Positions 22,304 through 33,763 of a DNA stretch of 64,000 nt are shown here, one piece after another; the first letter of the stretch is position 1, and every line of letters begins with the position of its first letter. The translations under genes and the position numbers were made by a program. Under the pieces are notes generated by a model that did no database searches, was not told the DNA's origin, and saw only the letters and a program-made list of their open reading frames with translations. The stretch covers positions 7,805,705-7,869,704 of the forward strand of contig JASKMD010000008.1 in assembly GCA_030144725.1 (NCBI GenBank), in the 5' to 3' direction. The stretch comes from Haematococcus lacustris. Its lineage: Eukaryota; Chlorophyta; Chlorophyceae; Chlamydomonadales; Haematococcaceae.

Positions 22304-22822
22304 GTGCACGGTGCTGCGATAGGCATTCTGATCCGAGCGACCTTACAACTACAAGCCTCCAGTAGCAAGCTTGCGTCTCAAGCACATTCAATGTGGAGGG
22401 CGCCACAGGCTTCAGGCCAGGCACAACCATCAGCGGGATACAGCGCAAAAGTACGATTGCAACGCACCAGGCGCAACTGCTATCCGTGGCCTATGGGCTC
22501 CGTTCGTCAAAATTTGAATTTTCCTCAGGGCGTGTCACAGCTGAACCTGGTAGTGGCTATTGTAACAGTATCAAGAGCTAGCTCAATTGAGCGGGCCTAC
22601 TGCACCCCGTACATCATAGTGCAATGCCCTGCACTAATCATGTGTTTATCTTTCGCGGGTAAAGCCTTTGTGCCCTGGAGCATGCCCTGTGGGTCAAGCA
22701 GCTGCCACGGGGTGGAGGAATGAGGATGAGTTTCATGCTATGGTAAATTCCCTTGAGTTAACCACCCACAGGCACAATGGCAGAGTATGTTCTGCATGGC
22801 GCTGTATGGGGGCTGGCCAGCT

Positions 22823-24190
22823 CCCCCACATAGGCAGGGGCATAGCTGAGGTGCGTGAGTTTGTGTTTGACCCAGACACACAGATTGGGGTGGGCATCGA
22901 CCCCGGCGTCACCCAGGCAGTCAGCGCAGCCTCTGGGGTGTGGGATCCAGCAACAGGCCAGCTCAAGGCAGACCAGCTGCGTCGGTGGAAGCTGACCAAG
23001 GGCGAGGTGAAGCATGCCAGCGGCCTGAACAATGCCCGCCGTGACACAGAGCGGTGGCTGGCTCCAATCAGGCCCCACCTCCAGCACCTGGCAGCAGCAA
23101 GCTCAGCCGGCACCTCCCTGGAGGCCAACCTCAAGCACATCACCGTCACCCTGGCCACCTGGGATGCGGTGTGGGAGGTGTACCTGGACCCCAAGTGGGC
23201 ACGGCAGCGGCTGAGGCTGTACGGAGCCCAGGACCAGGCGCTGGAGCAGTTCTTTAACAAGGTGAGGGTGGGTGGGTGGGTAGGTGGGAGGGAGGGAGGG
23301 AAAGGGACTGAGAGGTGACGAAACGAAAAAGTACTTGACTGTGCCCTGCCTCACCTGGTGCCACCATATCAGCCACCACATGTGTGCCTTGTGTGCATGG
23401 CTGCAGTTGGAGGAGGGCATGGAGGAGTTGTCCATGAAGCGCCATGGGTGTGCCAAGCAGCTGGTGGTGTTCTTTGGCGCTGCTAGCATTGGCACAGCAG
23501 GAGGGTGGGGTGCTAATGCGGTGTTGCGTGCCTGCCGCAAGGTGGTGTGCAGGCCCAGGGGCAAAGACCAGGATGGGGGCAGGGTGGTGCTTGTCGATGA
23601 GCACCGCACCAGCCGGGTCAGCTCAGCAGTGAATGGCAAGCAGCCCTGTGAGGTGGAGCTGAACACACTCAGTGCCACCAGGCCTGCAGGCTGGAGGCCC
23701 CCAGCGGGGCAGGTGCACCACCGCCTGGTGCGCCCAGCCTGGAGCCAGGAGCGTGGCCAGCCAGTGCGGGGCCTGGTGTGGTGCCCGGTAGTGGCCCCCC
23801 GCAGGCCCCCACAGGCCCCACGCAGCGGCCAGGCAGCCACACAGGCAGCAGCCTCAGAGCCAGGGCCCAGCACACCCCAGCCAGCCAAGCGCAGCAAGCG
23901 CACCAAGGCTGAGCCAGGGGCAGCTGAGCCCACCAAGGGCAAGGGCAAGCCTGCCAAAGCCAAGCCAGCACCACAGCCAGGCAGGTGGCTGGACAGGGAC
24001 TGCAATGCAGCTCTGAACATGCAGCGCATTTGGGGAGAGCAGGTGGCGTCCACTGGAGCTGTGCTTCTGGCCAGACCAGGGAGCTCTGCCAGCCAAGGGC
24101 AAGGAGTACCCTGGCCTGGGCTACAAGCGGCTGCGAGACAAGCCCCCCAAGGCCCAGGAGCAGCAGCAGCAGCCCGCTGAGGCACAGTAG
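22823..24190 (+). pseudogene. Fanzor (TnpB-like) nuclease copy A, RuvC part with a frameshift
   Basis: Exons 22823-23261 and 23407-24190. GIDPGVTQAVSA carries the first RuvC Asp. After the intron come VVFFGAASIG, the VDEHRTSRVSS segment, RGLVWCP, a long Pro/Ala/Lys linker, and RWLDRDCNAALNMQRI, the RuvC-III motif that is the hallmark of TnpB/Fanzor. One extra T in CATTTGGGG (CATTGGGG in copies C, D, E and F) shifts the frame directly after NMQRI. With the N-terminus missing as well, the copy is a pseudogene. Related Fanzors are RNA-guided DNA endonucleases carried by eukaryotic transposons. Confidence 0.82.
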
Positions 24191-24434
24191 TGTGTGCCCC
24201 CCCACTTTGAGCTGTCATCAGCTTTCACTTAGTGCATGTTTTGTCATGCCAACTCTACATCATATAGCCCTCGGGTCAGGCAATATTGTAGGTGGTAGGC
24301 GGCTCATGTGCCATTAGTGCACTGGGTTTACTCCACACAGCCCAATAACACTATTTTAGCCGGAGCTAGTTAGTGGCTGCTAGTGGCTGCTAGTTCCGGC
24401 TAAAATGGAGGCCCTAGTGAGGGACAAGGGGCTG
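24191..24434 (+). ncRNA. Candidate guide-RNA (omega-RNA) region and 3' end of Fanzor copy A
   Basis: This 240-nt tail after the stop is almost identical in copies A, C, D, E and F even though it codes for nothing. It ends in a long hairpin whose arms are ATTTTAGCCGGA (24353-24364) and TCCGGCTAAAAT (24395-24406), then GGAGGCCCTAGTGAGGGAC. In TnpB and Fanzor elements the guide RNA is transcribed from the 3' end of the element. The assignment here is inference; the hairpin could equally be a transposon end structure. Confidence 0.4.
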
Positions 24435-24674
24435 GCCAGCCCTCTCGCGTGCCTTGGATAAGAACGAAGTATGAAGAGCACCAATTCCATGTTGGGACCT
24501 CCTGACTCTCGCATGACTGAAGAAGGCCAAGGCCAAAGCCTGTTAATACAATCCTAACTTCAGGATACATGTCTAAATCCAGGATACATGTCTCAATATA
24601 CACTAATCCAATAATGCAAACAAACAAAACTAACAATTCCTAGTATTTGTGATGGCTTGACGATGTTGTTTTCT

Positions 24675-25757
24675 ATGGCTAAGAAAAAAAGACGAACCGT
24701 GCCTAGGCCAGTGCCGGAGGATCCGGACAGTGACATTGAGGACCGCGACGAGGCACTACAGCCGGACCTCACCGAGGCGCAGCGAAATAAAAAGGCTTCC
24801 GGAGAGGCCCGCGCTGCCCGCGATAGGGATAACACATACCACGCAAGAAAGGCCAAGTTAGCCCACCTCATCGACCACCTCCCGCAAGAGCTTTGGGATG
24901 CCTTCCTGGCCGACGCTGTGCAGCCACGAGTGGAGGCCATCAGCGAGCGTGGGGTGCTCGCCAGCCTGCTGTTGGGCTTACTCGTGCGCGGCTTGTTTAC
25001 CATTCGCGTAGCCGACCCGCTGGGCCTGCACGACCAGCCCGTGTACACAGACATCCCAGTCTCCCAGGCAGCCATCCCGGACCTGAGCTGCAGGAACCTG
25101 TTCCTGCAGCTGTGCCGCGGCCCGCCCGGAAACGGCGCAAACACTCAGCCAAACGCGGCAGTGGCTGCCGTGCTGGCCGCGCACCCTGACCTCCGCGCCC
25201 GCCTCGCAGCAATCCCCCGCCACCTGTCTGACAGCAACATGGTGGACCACGTCGGCAAGCAGCTGGAGACAGCTTTCAGCAACATCCTCACTCTCCTCTT
25301 CGCTGGCAGGCTCAAGAAGTCAGTGTCCCTCGCTGGGGCCAAGGTCCTGCTGGGCACTGAGGAACACCGGCGCAGATTTGGATTCTGGGGGGTCGAGGGT
25401 GGTGGGCACCTGCCAGCCTGGTCAAAGCGGGAGTGCACCTATGTGCGCCGCATGGTGTGCGGCCTGGACGTCAGCTGGCTGGTGGGGGAGGGTGGGGTGG
25501 TGCCGACTCCAGCCATGCAGGCTGAGGTGGCTTTGCAACGGGGCCTGCTGGGGCTTGAGGAGGGGGAGAGGGTGGATGACGACTGGGTGGAGGATCCAGT
25601 CAACCGGGGCCGGCTGCTGCGCCATGCGGTGCACACTACCAGAGAGATGGAGGCAGCCATGGCAGCCTGGCAGCTGGATATGGCCGGCCAGGCCAGGAGT
25701 GGGTGTACTTGCGTGACAAGGCCCTGTTGCGTAAGTGGCGGCGCAAGTGGCGGCAAT
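24675..25757 (+). pseudogene. Fanzor family 2 protein, N-terminal domain joined by deletion to the C-terminal tail
   Basis: ATG at 24675 gives MAKKKRRTVPRPV, a likely nuclear localisation signal; an in-frame ATG at 24663 is also possible. An acidic stretch (DPDSDIEDRD) and about 330 residues of N-terminal domain follow, containing VADPLGLHDQPVYTDIPVSQ and FWGVEGGGHLPAW. At about 25682 the sequence jumps from QLDM straight into GRPGQEWVYLRDK of the last exon, in another frame, so the RuvC domain is absent and the tail is misread. The 3' deletion point is shared with no other copy here. The N-terminal frame itself is intact. Confidence 0.75.
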
Positions 25758-25799
25758 AGCCAGCTACAGCAAGACAATCCAAGAAAACAAAGTACAAAA

Positions 25800-25814
25800 C
25801 CCCTCACAAAGGGG
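25800..25814 (+). other. Conserved 3' hairpin of family 2
   Basis: CCCCTCACAAAGGGG, followed by ATGTGTGTG, lies about 45 nt after the family 2 stop codon. It is also present at 57652-57666 (inverted) and, as CCCCTTACAAAGGGG, at 52975-52989. Confidence 0.6.
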
Positions 25815-26013
25815 ATGTGTGTGAGTAAGAGCTATAGAGTAGGGTAGAGCTCTTGCTAGTAGTAGCCTGGAGGCACACACACCAGAAGGCTGAGCTGAAG
25901 TGGGCATTAGGCACACTGTCAGTAGCCTTTACAACAATTATCTCGCAGCCTGTGTTTGATTACAACTCATGCTTTATTTTGGTGTTGCATGAGGGCTGTA
26001 GGGATTAAAACCT

Positions 26014-26747
26014 GTTAGCAATTTCGGCATGACCTCTGGCAATACACTTCATGGCAGCATGCTCAGATAGATGGGTGCGCATGGCTCTACCGCGAATTGT
26101 CGTACACGTGACCAGGCAACCTGGCTGAGGGGCTGCACAGTGTGAATGGCTGCACAGTGTGAATGGTGAGGGGACACATCAGGCTGATGCTTTACAACCA
26201 CACAGAACAACACCACCTATGCCAATGATGCAACCTGCCACGCTGAGCGCTAATGCGTGAAACTCAATCTGGTGCCCGTCATGAGGTTCCTGTGCCGCTG
26301 TGGCTACAGACACCCTGTGCCTTGTGGTGGACAAAATGCAAATGGACTAACAGTAAGGATTAAAACTTGCAGAAGGCCATGCAAATGCAGACATTGCCCC
26401 TGACTAAGCGTGATGTCGGCGCTCGATGTTGACTGACGCGGTGTAGTTTGCGCTTGTCGGCGACAGCGGATGGTTTGTTTTGTGCCTTCCGGCCCGACAT
26501 CACTGCTCTGCATAAGAGAAGTTGGGTGGCTGCATGAAGACAGCGACGAGCTTGTGTTTCAGTGGCATAGCCCAACACACATTCAACACCGCGCTGCGGC
26601 TCTGAGCTCTCTAACCTTGAGTGTGAGCAGTTGCCGGCTGCCGGCGAATGCGCATTCCGAGCTGACGCTCCTGCCAGTTGGCACTCATAGAGGTGGGTTG
26701 CAGAAACATCACTGCTGAGTCCAGGCTTGCACACATGTGGCCTTGCC
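26014..26747. other. Upstream region of the RUS gene
   Basis: No ORF recognised. It presumably contains the promoter and 5' UTR of the gene that starts at 26748. No clear TATA box was identified. Confidence 0.35.
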
Positions 26748-29700
26748 ATGCCTGGTCTAGGTCGAAACCCTGGCACCACGGCCATGCGCTACGTGTGGGA
26801 TGGGAGCCGAGTGACAGCTATGGACGAGTCCCTGCTGACCCAGATGACAACCGCTTCAGGTAGCAGTTGCTGACACACATACGAGGCCGCCTGGCGTAGC
26901 TGTCATGTTCGCTATAGAGGATTCAAAACAAGGCTCACCCTCAGCCTCCCCCATCCTCCACAATGGCGCCACTTGTCAAGGGCAGCGTTCAGCGCAACGT
27001 GTTAACCTACTTGGCCATTTGAGCTGTCAGCCCCCTCGTCCCTCACTAGGTCCTCCATTTGGGTCGGACCACCAGGGACCACTAGGGGTCACTAGTGGGA
27101 CCCCTCAGGATGGTGTCATGGGGCTGTTTGGAGTTATGTTCCCATGCACATGGCACGGGCGCCTGCCACATACACTGTTGCCTGACCCCTGTGACAGGGT
27201 TATAGTCTAGAGATGGCATGACGGACATGAGAGGGCATGGGCCGGCCCCCTGGCTGCAGGGCGGGTGACCCAGTGGGCCTCTGGGCTGCTGGACCGCCTG
27301 CAGCGTGCCTTCCTGCCGGACAGCAAGGAGGTCACCCCTGACTACTGGGAGTGGCTGCGCTGGCGCCTGACTCAAGTGAGGGCAGCGGCGGGGCAGGGGG
27401 GCAGGAAGGAGCTGTGAGGAGAAGCAGGCTGGCAGGCAGGCAGGCAGCAGGGATCAAGACAGGCAGCAGGGGCCAAGACAGGCAGCAGGGGTTCGGAATG
27501 CAGAAGGAGGCGGGGCGGGAAGGAGGTGGGCAGCAGGTCTTGCACCTGGCCCTGTGTCCAACCAACTGTCTCACAGGAGCCGTGTGTGGACCTGCACGTA
27601 GAGCAGGGCACTGCAAGGCAGGGGCTTTGTCATAAGCCATTTCAGTGGGCAGCCCTCTGTGTCTGTGTAGGCTAGGCTGGTCATGCCATGAGGCCCAGCA
27701 GGGACAGTTGCAGCTAGTGGCACAGCCATTCCCTGCCTGCCTGTCTACCCGCCTGCCTGCCTACCTGCCTGCCTGCCGGTTTGTCTGCCGGCCTGTGCCT
27801 GCAGCGCTTCTTCAGCAGCACCATGCAGAACCTGAGCACCCAGTCGCTGCTGCTGGCGCTGGGGATGGGTGCCAAGCGCAGCATTGCCGCGGGCGCAGCG
27901 ATCAACTGGCTGCTGAAGGACGGTGTGGGCCGAGTGGCCCGTATGGCGGTGGCCACAAACTTTGGGCAAAGCTTTGACTCCGACTTGAAGGCACGGTTCA
28001 GCTGCAGTGGCTACTGTGGTGCAGCCCAATGCAGGCCACAGGCACAGCAACGTGTGGGGTGGCTCAAGACAGGGAGATGTCAGGTGCAGGTGGTGGTAGG
28101 TGGGGTCCTGTACCTGGCTGAATCGCTGACACTGCTGCCTGCCTGCTGCTGCCTGCTGCTGCCCTCTCCAGCGCATCCGCTTCAAGACGTCCCTCATCTT
28201 TGAGGCGACTATTGGGTGTGAATTCATCACGCCCTTCTTCCCTCAGGTACACCACACACCACACTAGTCTCACACCTGCTTCAGATCTGCATCACACCAG
28301 CCTCTGTGTGCATGCATTGAATTGCACTGGCCTCTTTGGCGCCTAGCTACCATTGCCAATGGTGCACTGCAAAGACTGTTGCTCTCAATCGCAGCCCATG
28401 CTGCTGGTCTTGCCGCTGCCGCTGCTGCTGCTGCTGCTGCTGCAGCATTTTCTGCTCTTGGCCAGCGTTGCTAATGTGGGCAAAGCCATCGCACTGGCGG
28501 CCTTTGTGGCCACTGCCCCGGCCTTCCAACAGTCTCTGTGTAATGGTGGCAACCTGGCAGACCTGACCGCCAAGAACCAGGTGGGCCACCTCCGCGCACC
28601 GTCATCTGCACCTGGCAAGCAGATGCCCGGCAAGATGATACCTCACAACAGCAGTGATGGCGGTTGTGATTATACATCTGATGACATCACACCACACCAT
28701 GTTGTGCATTGCTCATGCATATGAGAGGAATGTTGGACTGAGGATGCTCACACACATGTTCAGTGTGAGAGGGGGTGCAAGGTGCACCGCATGGGAGCTT
28801 TTGTCATTCAAAAGATGAGAGGGCCACACAGCGCCCAGCCTCAGCTGCCCCCTCCACGCTCACCAACAACAGCAGACACTCAGCATGGTGTAAGCCGCCT
28901 TTGTCCCTGCTTGCACCTGGGCTTGGGCAGCTGCCTGGCACCTTCTGACCAGCTGCTCCTGGCGCCCTGCAGGCTCAGCACATGGTGGTGGACATGCTGG
29001 CCCTGGCCGTGTCCGCAGGGGCCATGTGGTGGGCCAAGAACCTCAAGGTGCGAGGGGCTGGGCTCCGTGCACACTCCTACCGCCCTCCATAGTCTCTCAC
29101 TCACTCACTTACTCACCGACCTCCCTCCTAGACCTCCCAACAGCACACGTGCCCAGCCTCAAAGGATCACTGCAGCCTTCTCTGCCCTTGGAGCAGCATG
29201 ATGCTCAGGCCATGTTCCTCATCATCCGCCAGGCTGCACACCCACCACCCTGCAGCTCCACCGGCCCCCTCATGGACCCACCCCTCACCCTAATCTACCT
29301 CTGTCACAGCACCCCAACCTCAGCTCTCTGGCTCTTAAGCCTCCCCCTCCAGCTCTCCATAACACGGATCCCCTGCAAGGGGCCCAGTGACCAGGTGTAG
29401 TGCCCTCCTCCTGCACCTCCCTCCCTTGCCCCAAGCCTCTGCCTGCCGCCTGCTGCCTGGCACAGACACCTGCCCTGCTGCCACTGCTGGCGTTCCCGTT
29501 ACTGGCCAGTGGCGATCTCTACTCCATCTACAGGTGGGTCCACCACCCCTGGTTTCCGATCCCTTGCCCCTGCCCCATGCAAGGCTTTGGGGTCACTCTG
29601 CTTCTTGCCCCTTGACCCCTGCTTGTGCCGACTGAGGTGGTGGGTCATGGTCCCTGAACCATTGGCAGCCACTGCTGCTACTGCTGCTTTACTGGCCATG

Positions 29701-31132
29701 GCCCTCCTGGCCATCGCTGCCGCTGCTTGCCGCAGGGAGCTCAAGTCAGTGCAGCTGTACACACTGAACCGGGAGCGTGCAGAGATCATCGCAGCCGCCT
29801 GGCTATCTGAGCGCCGTGTGCCCCTGGCTGCAGAGGCAAGATGCAGGCCAGGGCCAGGGGGCCGGGGTAGAGCAGGTCAGGGGTAGGGGCAGGATGGGAG
29901 AATGAGCAGCAGCAGCGGTGTACAGCATTGCAGCAGAATCTTCATAGATGCCATCAGCCTTCATCTAAAACATCGCCCCACCTAAACAGGCAACCTTGCC
30001 TGATTAATTGAGTAATTGACTGACTGATTGACTAATTGACTAACTGACTGACTGCCTGCAGGTCAGCCAGCAGGAGAGGCTGCTTTTCCCCTCCTCCAAT
30101 GGCCATGCGCTGCCCCTGCGCATCCAGCCCCTCTCCCAGTTGCTGCCCAGCCCTGAGGCGCTGGGACCGCTGCTGCAGCAGTGAGTGCGCACCCCACAGG
30201 GTCACCTGCACAGCCAGGGGCCGTTGGCCTGGCCTGGAGGCCACCACCTCCTGGCTGCTGGCACCCAGGCTGCTGCGGCCCCAGCTCACCTCAGCTGGCA
30301 AGGGTGGCAGGGTCAGGGGCTGGAAGACAAAACGCAACCCACTGCTATACCCAACCACTAACCCACTAACCACCAAGCCGCAAGCCAGGTCGGCGGATTC
30401 AAGGGAGGGGCTTCGTGCCTGCATTGACTTGCGCACTCCTGCGTACCTGCCGTGGCTGATTGCCCTGCCCTCTACACTCTGGGTGTCCTGTGTGCACTAG
30501 GGTGCAGCGTGCCATGGCCCCGCCACGCCTGGGTGAGATTGAGATGGTGTAGGGACACCCAAGCATGTGTTGTGGGGCTGAAGCTTGGGACCCAGGCTGG
30601 TCATTTGGCTCAGGCAAGGAGGGTGGTAGAGAGGTGCAGGGGTGCTGCCCCACTGAGGCACTGCCTTGCCACTGGACCTCATGCTCGATGTGGGATGGCC
30701 TGCTCCCAGGTACGCTGACTCCAAGTACCTCCTCCTGGTCAAGACACCTCAAACCTGCAGCCCCAACCACCACACCAGCGCACCACCCCTCCCACACCCC
30801 AGCCTCAACACACCTCCTGCTCATCAGCCCAACCGCCGCAGCAGCCAGCGGCAGACAGCCAGTGCCAGCCACAGCGGCCAGCCACTGCTGACAGACTCAG
30901 GGCAGGGCCAGCAAGGTGCAGGGCAGCCTGCGCTGCTGCCCCCTCTGGCAGCGCCCCAGCTAGGGGGTTGGCTGCGGAGCACAAGGCAGCCAGAGCCGCA
31001 CATCGCTGTCTCACTCAGGTGGGCTGGGTGGGCTGAGAGATGCCACTGCAGGGCGCACCTGTTTGGCCCTCTAGTCTCGCTACCCCGTGCTTGCACCATG
31101 CCTTGACTGATGCTTGCCTGAGCCAGGTGTAA
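26748..31132 (+). CDS. Root UVB Sensitive (RUS/DUF647) family protein, 11 predicted exons
   Basis: Phase-consistent exons: 26748-26859, 27260-27375, 27805-27990, 28172-28246, 28446-28580, 28973-29047, 29466-29533, 29736-29835, 30062-30180, 30710-31018 and 31075-31132 (last one tentative), giving about 450 residues. Family landmarks in order are DYWEWLRWRL, STQSLLLALGMG, INWLLKDGVGRVARM, FDSDLK, CEFITPFFPQ, LASVANVGKAI, NLADLTAKNQ, SIYRELKSVQLYTLNRERAE and YADSKYLL. In plants, RUS proteins act in plastid-linked UV-B and development pathways; their biochemistry is unclear. Introns 3 and 8 appear to use GC donors (AAG|GCACGG, GAG|GCAAGA). The exon 10 tail is low-complexity. The first exon is placed by phase and weak similarity, so an upstream start is possible. 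Confidence 0.82.
27025..27212 (-). repeat. Fanzor-type 3' terminus remnant inside RUS intron 1
   Basis: CTGTCAGCCCCCTCGTCCCTCACTAGG begins the segment in reverse orientation to copy A. It continues with motifs shared with copy G's tail (GTTATGTTCCCATGCACATG, CCTGACCCCTGTGACAGGG). Only the non-coding 3' end is present. Confidence 0.7.
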
Positions 31133-31142
31133 GCAAAAGTGG

Positions 31143-31215
31143 AAGCTGCAGAGTGCTGAAGCTGCAGAGTGCTGAAGCTGCAGAGTGCTGAAGCTGCGCA
31201 GTGCTGAAGCTGCGT
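31143..31215. repeat. GAAGCTGCAGAGTGCT tandem repeat
   Basis: Four to five 16-bp units with small changes, just after the RUS gene. Confidence 0.85.
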
Positions 31216-31505
31216 AGTGCTGTGGCTGGCAATGTTGCGCAGCCCTGCCCTGTCCTGACCTGACCTGATGGAGGCACTTGGCTAGGGCACCGCAGACCAT
31301 AGCCCTGGCCTGCTGTGTCTTAACCTGGCCTGGCGCACAGGCAGCCCTGAATACCCTGATGGTCACTGCCTTGGGAACAGCCTGTACAAAAGCTCCCATA
31401 CCTGAACACAACTGTACAGACCTGTACAGCCTGTACAAAACTGGGTTAAAAGCAACATGCACATCCTGTTGGCCACTGCCTGTAGCTGCCTTGTGTGTGG
31501 CCATG

Positions 31506-31750
31506 TCAGCCCCCTTGTCCCTCACTAGGGCCTCCATTTTAGCCGGAACTAGCAGCCACTAGCAGCCACTAACTAGCTCCGGCTAAAATAGTGTTATTGG
31601 GCTGTGTGGAGTTAACCCAGTGCACTAATGGCACATGAGCCGCCTACCACCTACATGATTGCCTGACCCGAGGGCTATGCAGTAGAGTTGGCATGACAAA
31701 ACATGCACTAATTGAAAGCTGATGACAGCTCAGTATAGGGGGGGCACACA
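31506..31750 (-). ncRNA. Candidate guide-RNA region and 3' end of Fanzor copy C
   Basis: Same tail as in copies A, D, E and F. Hairpin arms are ATTTTAGCCGGA (31536-31547) and TCCGGCTAAAAT (31578-31589). The position relative to the stop codon is conserved. The RNA role is inferred from TnpB/Fanzor biology. Confidence 0.4.
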
Positions 31751-33763
31751 TTACTGTGCCTCAGCAGGCTCCTGCTCCTGGGCCTTGGGGGGCTTGTCTC
31801 GCAGCCGCTTGTAGCCCAGGCCAGGGTACTCCTTGCCCTTGGCTGGCAGAGCTCCCTGGTCTGGCCAGAAGCACAGCTCCAGTGGACGCCACCTGCTCTC
31901 CCCAATGCGCTGCATGTTCAGAGCTGCATTGCAGTCCCTGTCCAGCCACCTGCCTGGCTGTGGTGCTGGCTTGGCCTTGGCAGCCTTGCCCTGGGCCTTG
32001 CCTTTGCCCTTGGTGGGCTCAGCTGCCCCTGGCTCAGCCTTGGTGCGCTTGCTGCGCTTGGCTGCCTGCACACCCCATGCAACACCCTGCTGTCCACCTT
32101 GATGAAATGCACCCCCACCCTGGCCATGGGGGTGAGGGTGAAGGGGGGTGGGCAGGTCAGGGTCCGGGGACCAACCCCACGCCTCTTGCCGCGCTTTGAC
32201 TGCCCCGGTGCGGGTGGGGTGTGGGGCTGCTGCCACCGCTCTAGCCACCGGCACACATGCACTGCATGGCGCATGCGGCAGGGCAGGGGCAGGGTGTCCT
32301 GCAGGGAGCCTTCCTTCTTCATGCCCAGTAGGCGGCGGTGCTTGTTGGCCTCCTCTATCAAGTCCTCCACATGGCCCTTGTCCAGGGTGGCGGCTTTCAG
32401 CTCCGAGCTGTGGGCGTTGATGCCATACCCACACGCCATCCTGATGAACAGCTGCGCCTCCTCCCCGCTCCAGCCTAGCTTGACCCTGGCTGCCTTGGCG
32501 TACAGCTTGACAATGCGCTCTGCAGGTCAGGTCAGGTCAGGTCAGGTCAGGTCAGGTCAGGTCAGGTCAGGTCCAGGTCATGTATCAGGTCAGGTATCAG
32601 GTCAGGTCCAGGTCAGGTATCAAGTCAGGTCAGGTCCAGGTCAGGTATCAGGTCAGGTATAAGGTCAGGTCAGGTCCAGGTCCAGGGTCAAGTCACCATC
32701 ATAACTTGCCTGGGTTGGAGTAGTGCTGCTGCATGGCCACCGCCAGCTGCATGGAGTGCGCTCCAATGGTGTTGGCGTCACCAGCAAGGTGGATGCTGCC
32801 CAGCTCCTGCAGCTTGGCCACCAGCGCCTGGTTGCTGGGGTCCTCAAAGGCTGGCATGAGCATGGGGTGGCGGTGCTGAACATGACGTCGCTGCAGCTGG
32901 TTGTAGCATCTGAGGAAGTTTGGGTTTGCAAAGAACTTGCAGAAGTCCTTGAGCTGCCTGAGCATCAGGGGGTCCTCGCAATCAAGGGGCAAGGGAGGGC
33001 CAGTGGGTGGTGCCGGTGCCATGGCTGCCAGGCGGGCGCTGCAGCGCCTTTGGGGGGGTTGCGCGACTGGCTCAGGTTCTGACTCTGACTCTGACTCCGA
33101 GTCAGACTGTGGCTCTGGATCAGAGTCACAGTCTGACTCGGAGTCAGAGTCAGAGTCACACTCCATGCTGGCAGGCTGGGCAGGCTGGGCAGGCTGGGCA
33201 GGGGCCCGTGGGGGGAGTGGGGGTAGGGGGGGAGCATCAGGGGGTTGGGGAGGCTGCACGGCTGGAGGCTGAGGGGCGCTGGGGGAGCCTGGGGTAGGGT
33301 AGCCCACAAGGCAGGTGAGAAAAATGCGCAGTACAAACAGCGAAGCGATGAAGCGGAGCTGAGAGTGGATCTCAGCCCGTAGCCGGAGGTGCTCCCTCAA
33401 CTTGCGCCTGGTCTTCTTGCAGCCGCGCAGCACTGCGCCCTCGGGGACCTTAATCACCTGCGGCCAAGCACAATTGACATTTTGACAGGCCATTTTGACA
33501 AGCCAAGACACAAGGCGGGGTCAACACAAACAGTGCGGGGGCACATAAGGCGGGAGCAGACCCACACCTGACGTTGACGCGTGGCCCAGCCATCGCGGCG
33601 CGCCTGTCGTTGCTTGCCTTGGGCGGAACGAGAAACTGCGATGGAACCAACAGGAGCGACGGGTCATCTCACAGCGCGTAACTCACGTCTAGGGCTCACG
33701 TCACGGCTGGGGACACGCACCTTTACGTTTCTTGTCGCTACCCTTCCGCTTCTTCTTAGCCAT
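31751..33763 (-). pseudogene. Fanzor nuclease copy C, N-terminal exons intact, RuvC-I and II deleted
   Basis: Exons in phase: 33763-33721 (MAKKKRKGSDKKRK, a likely nuclear localisation signal), 33635-33568, 33457-32710 (VIKVPEGAVLRGCKKTRRKL, then a Pro-rich and a Ser/Asp/Glu repeat linker), and from 32519 (ERIVKLYAKAARVKLGW to PFTLTPMARVGVHFIKVDSR). The intron 32709-32520 has a GC donor and contains the GGTCA repeat. Near 32063 the sequence jumps to AKRSKRTKAEPG in another frame and continues to RWLDRDCNAALN and PAEAQ-stop. The GIDPG and DEHRTS parts are missing, so no nuclease can be made. This copy best defines the family's N-terminus. Confidence 0.8.
32523..32694. repeat. GGTCA pentanucleotide array in a Fanzor intron
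   Basis: About ten perfect GGTCA units, then an irregular GGTCAGGTCC/GGTATCAGGTCA mix, all inside the copy C intron between a GC donor and a CTGCAG acceptor (minus strand). Confidence 0.9.

Larger units (their letters stand above)
22823..24434 (+). mobile_element. Fanzor family 1 element copy A, 5' truncated
   Basis: Homology to copies E and F starts abruptly at CTCCCCCACATAGGCAGG and runs to the conserved 3' terminus GGGACAAGGGGCTG. It contains the RuvC-bearing part of the gene, the 145-bp intron and the complete 3' non-coding tail with its hairpin. The N-terminal exons are absent. Confidence 0.8.
24533..26013 (+). mobile_element. Fanzor family 2 element, + copy, internally deleted
   Basis: The inverted, nearly identical partner is at 57456-59577. 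The shared sequence starts at CCAAAGCCTGTTAATACA and ends at GAGGGCTGTAGGGA. It carries the N-terminal protein domain and the 3' non-coding tail but has lost everything between WQLDM and the last C-terminal residues. Confidence 0.75.

Noticed and set aside
23103..24218. Long minus-strand frames opposite Fanzor copies (for example 371 and 418 codons)
   Set aside because: Antisense shadows in GC-rich coding sequence; the + strand carries the conserved motifs and splice sites.
32699..33511. Single-exon 270-codon protein starting at 33511
   Set aside because: The first codons lie in an intron. Phase and copies C and E show that the exon begins at VIKVPEGAV after a CAG acceptor.
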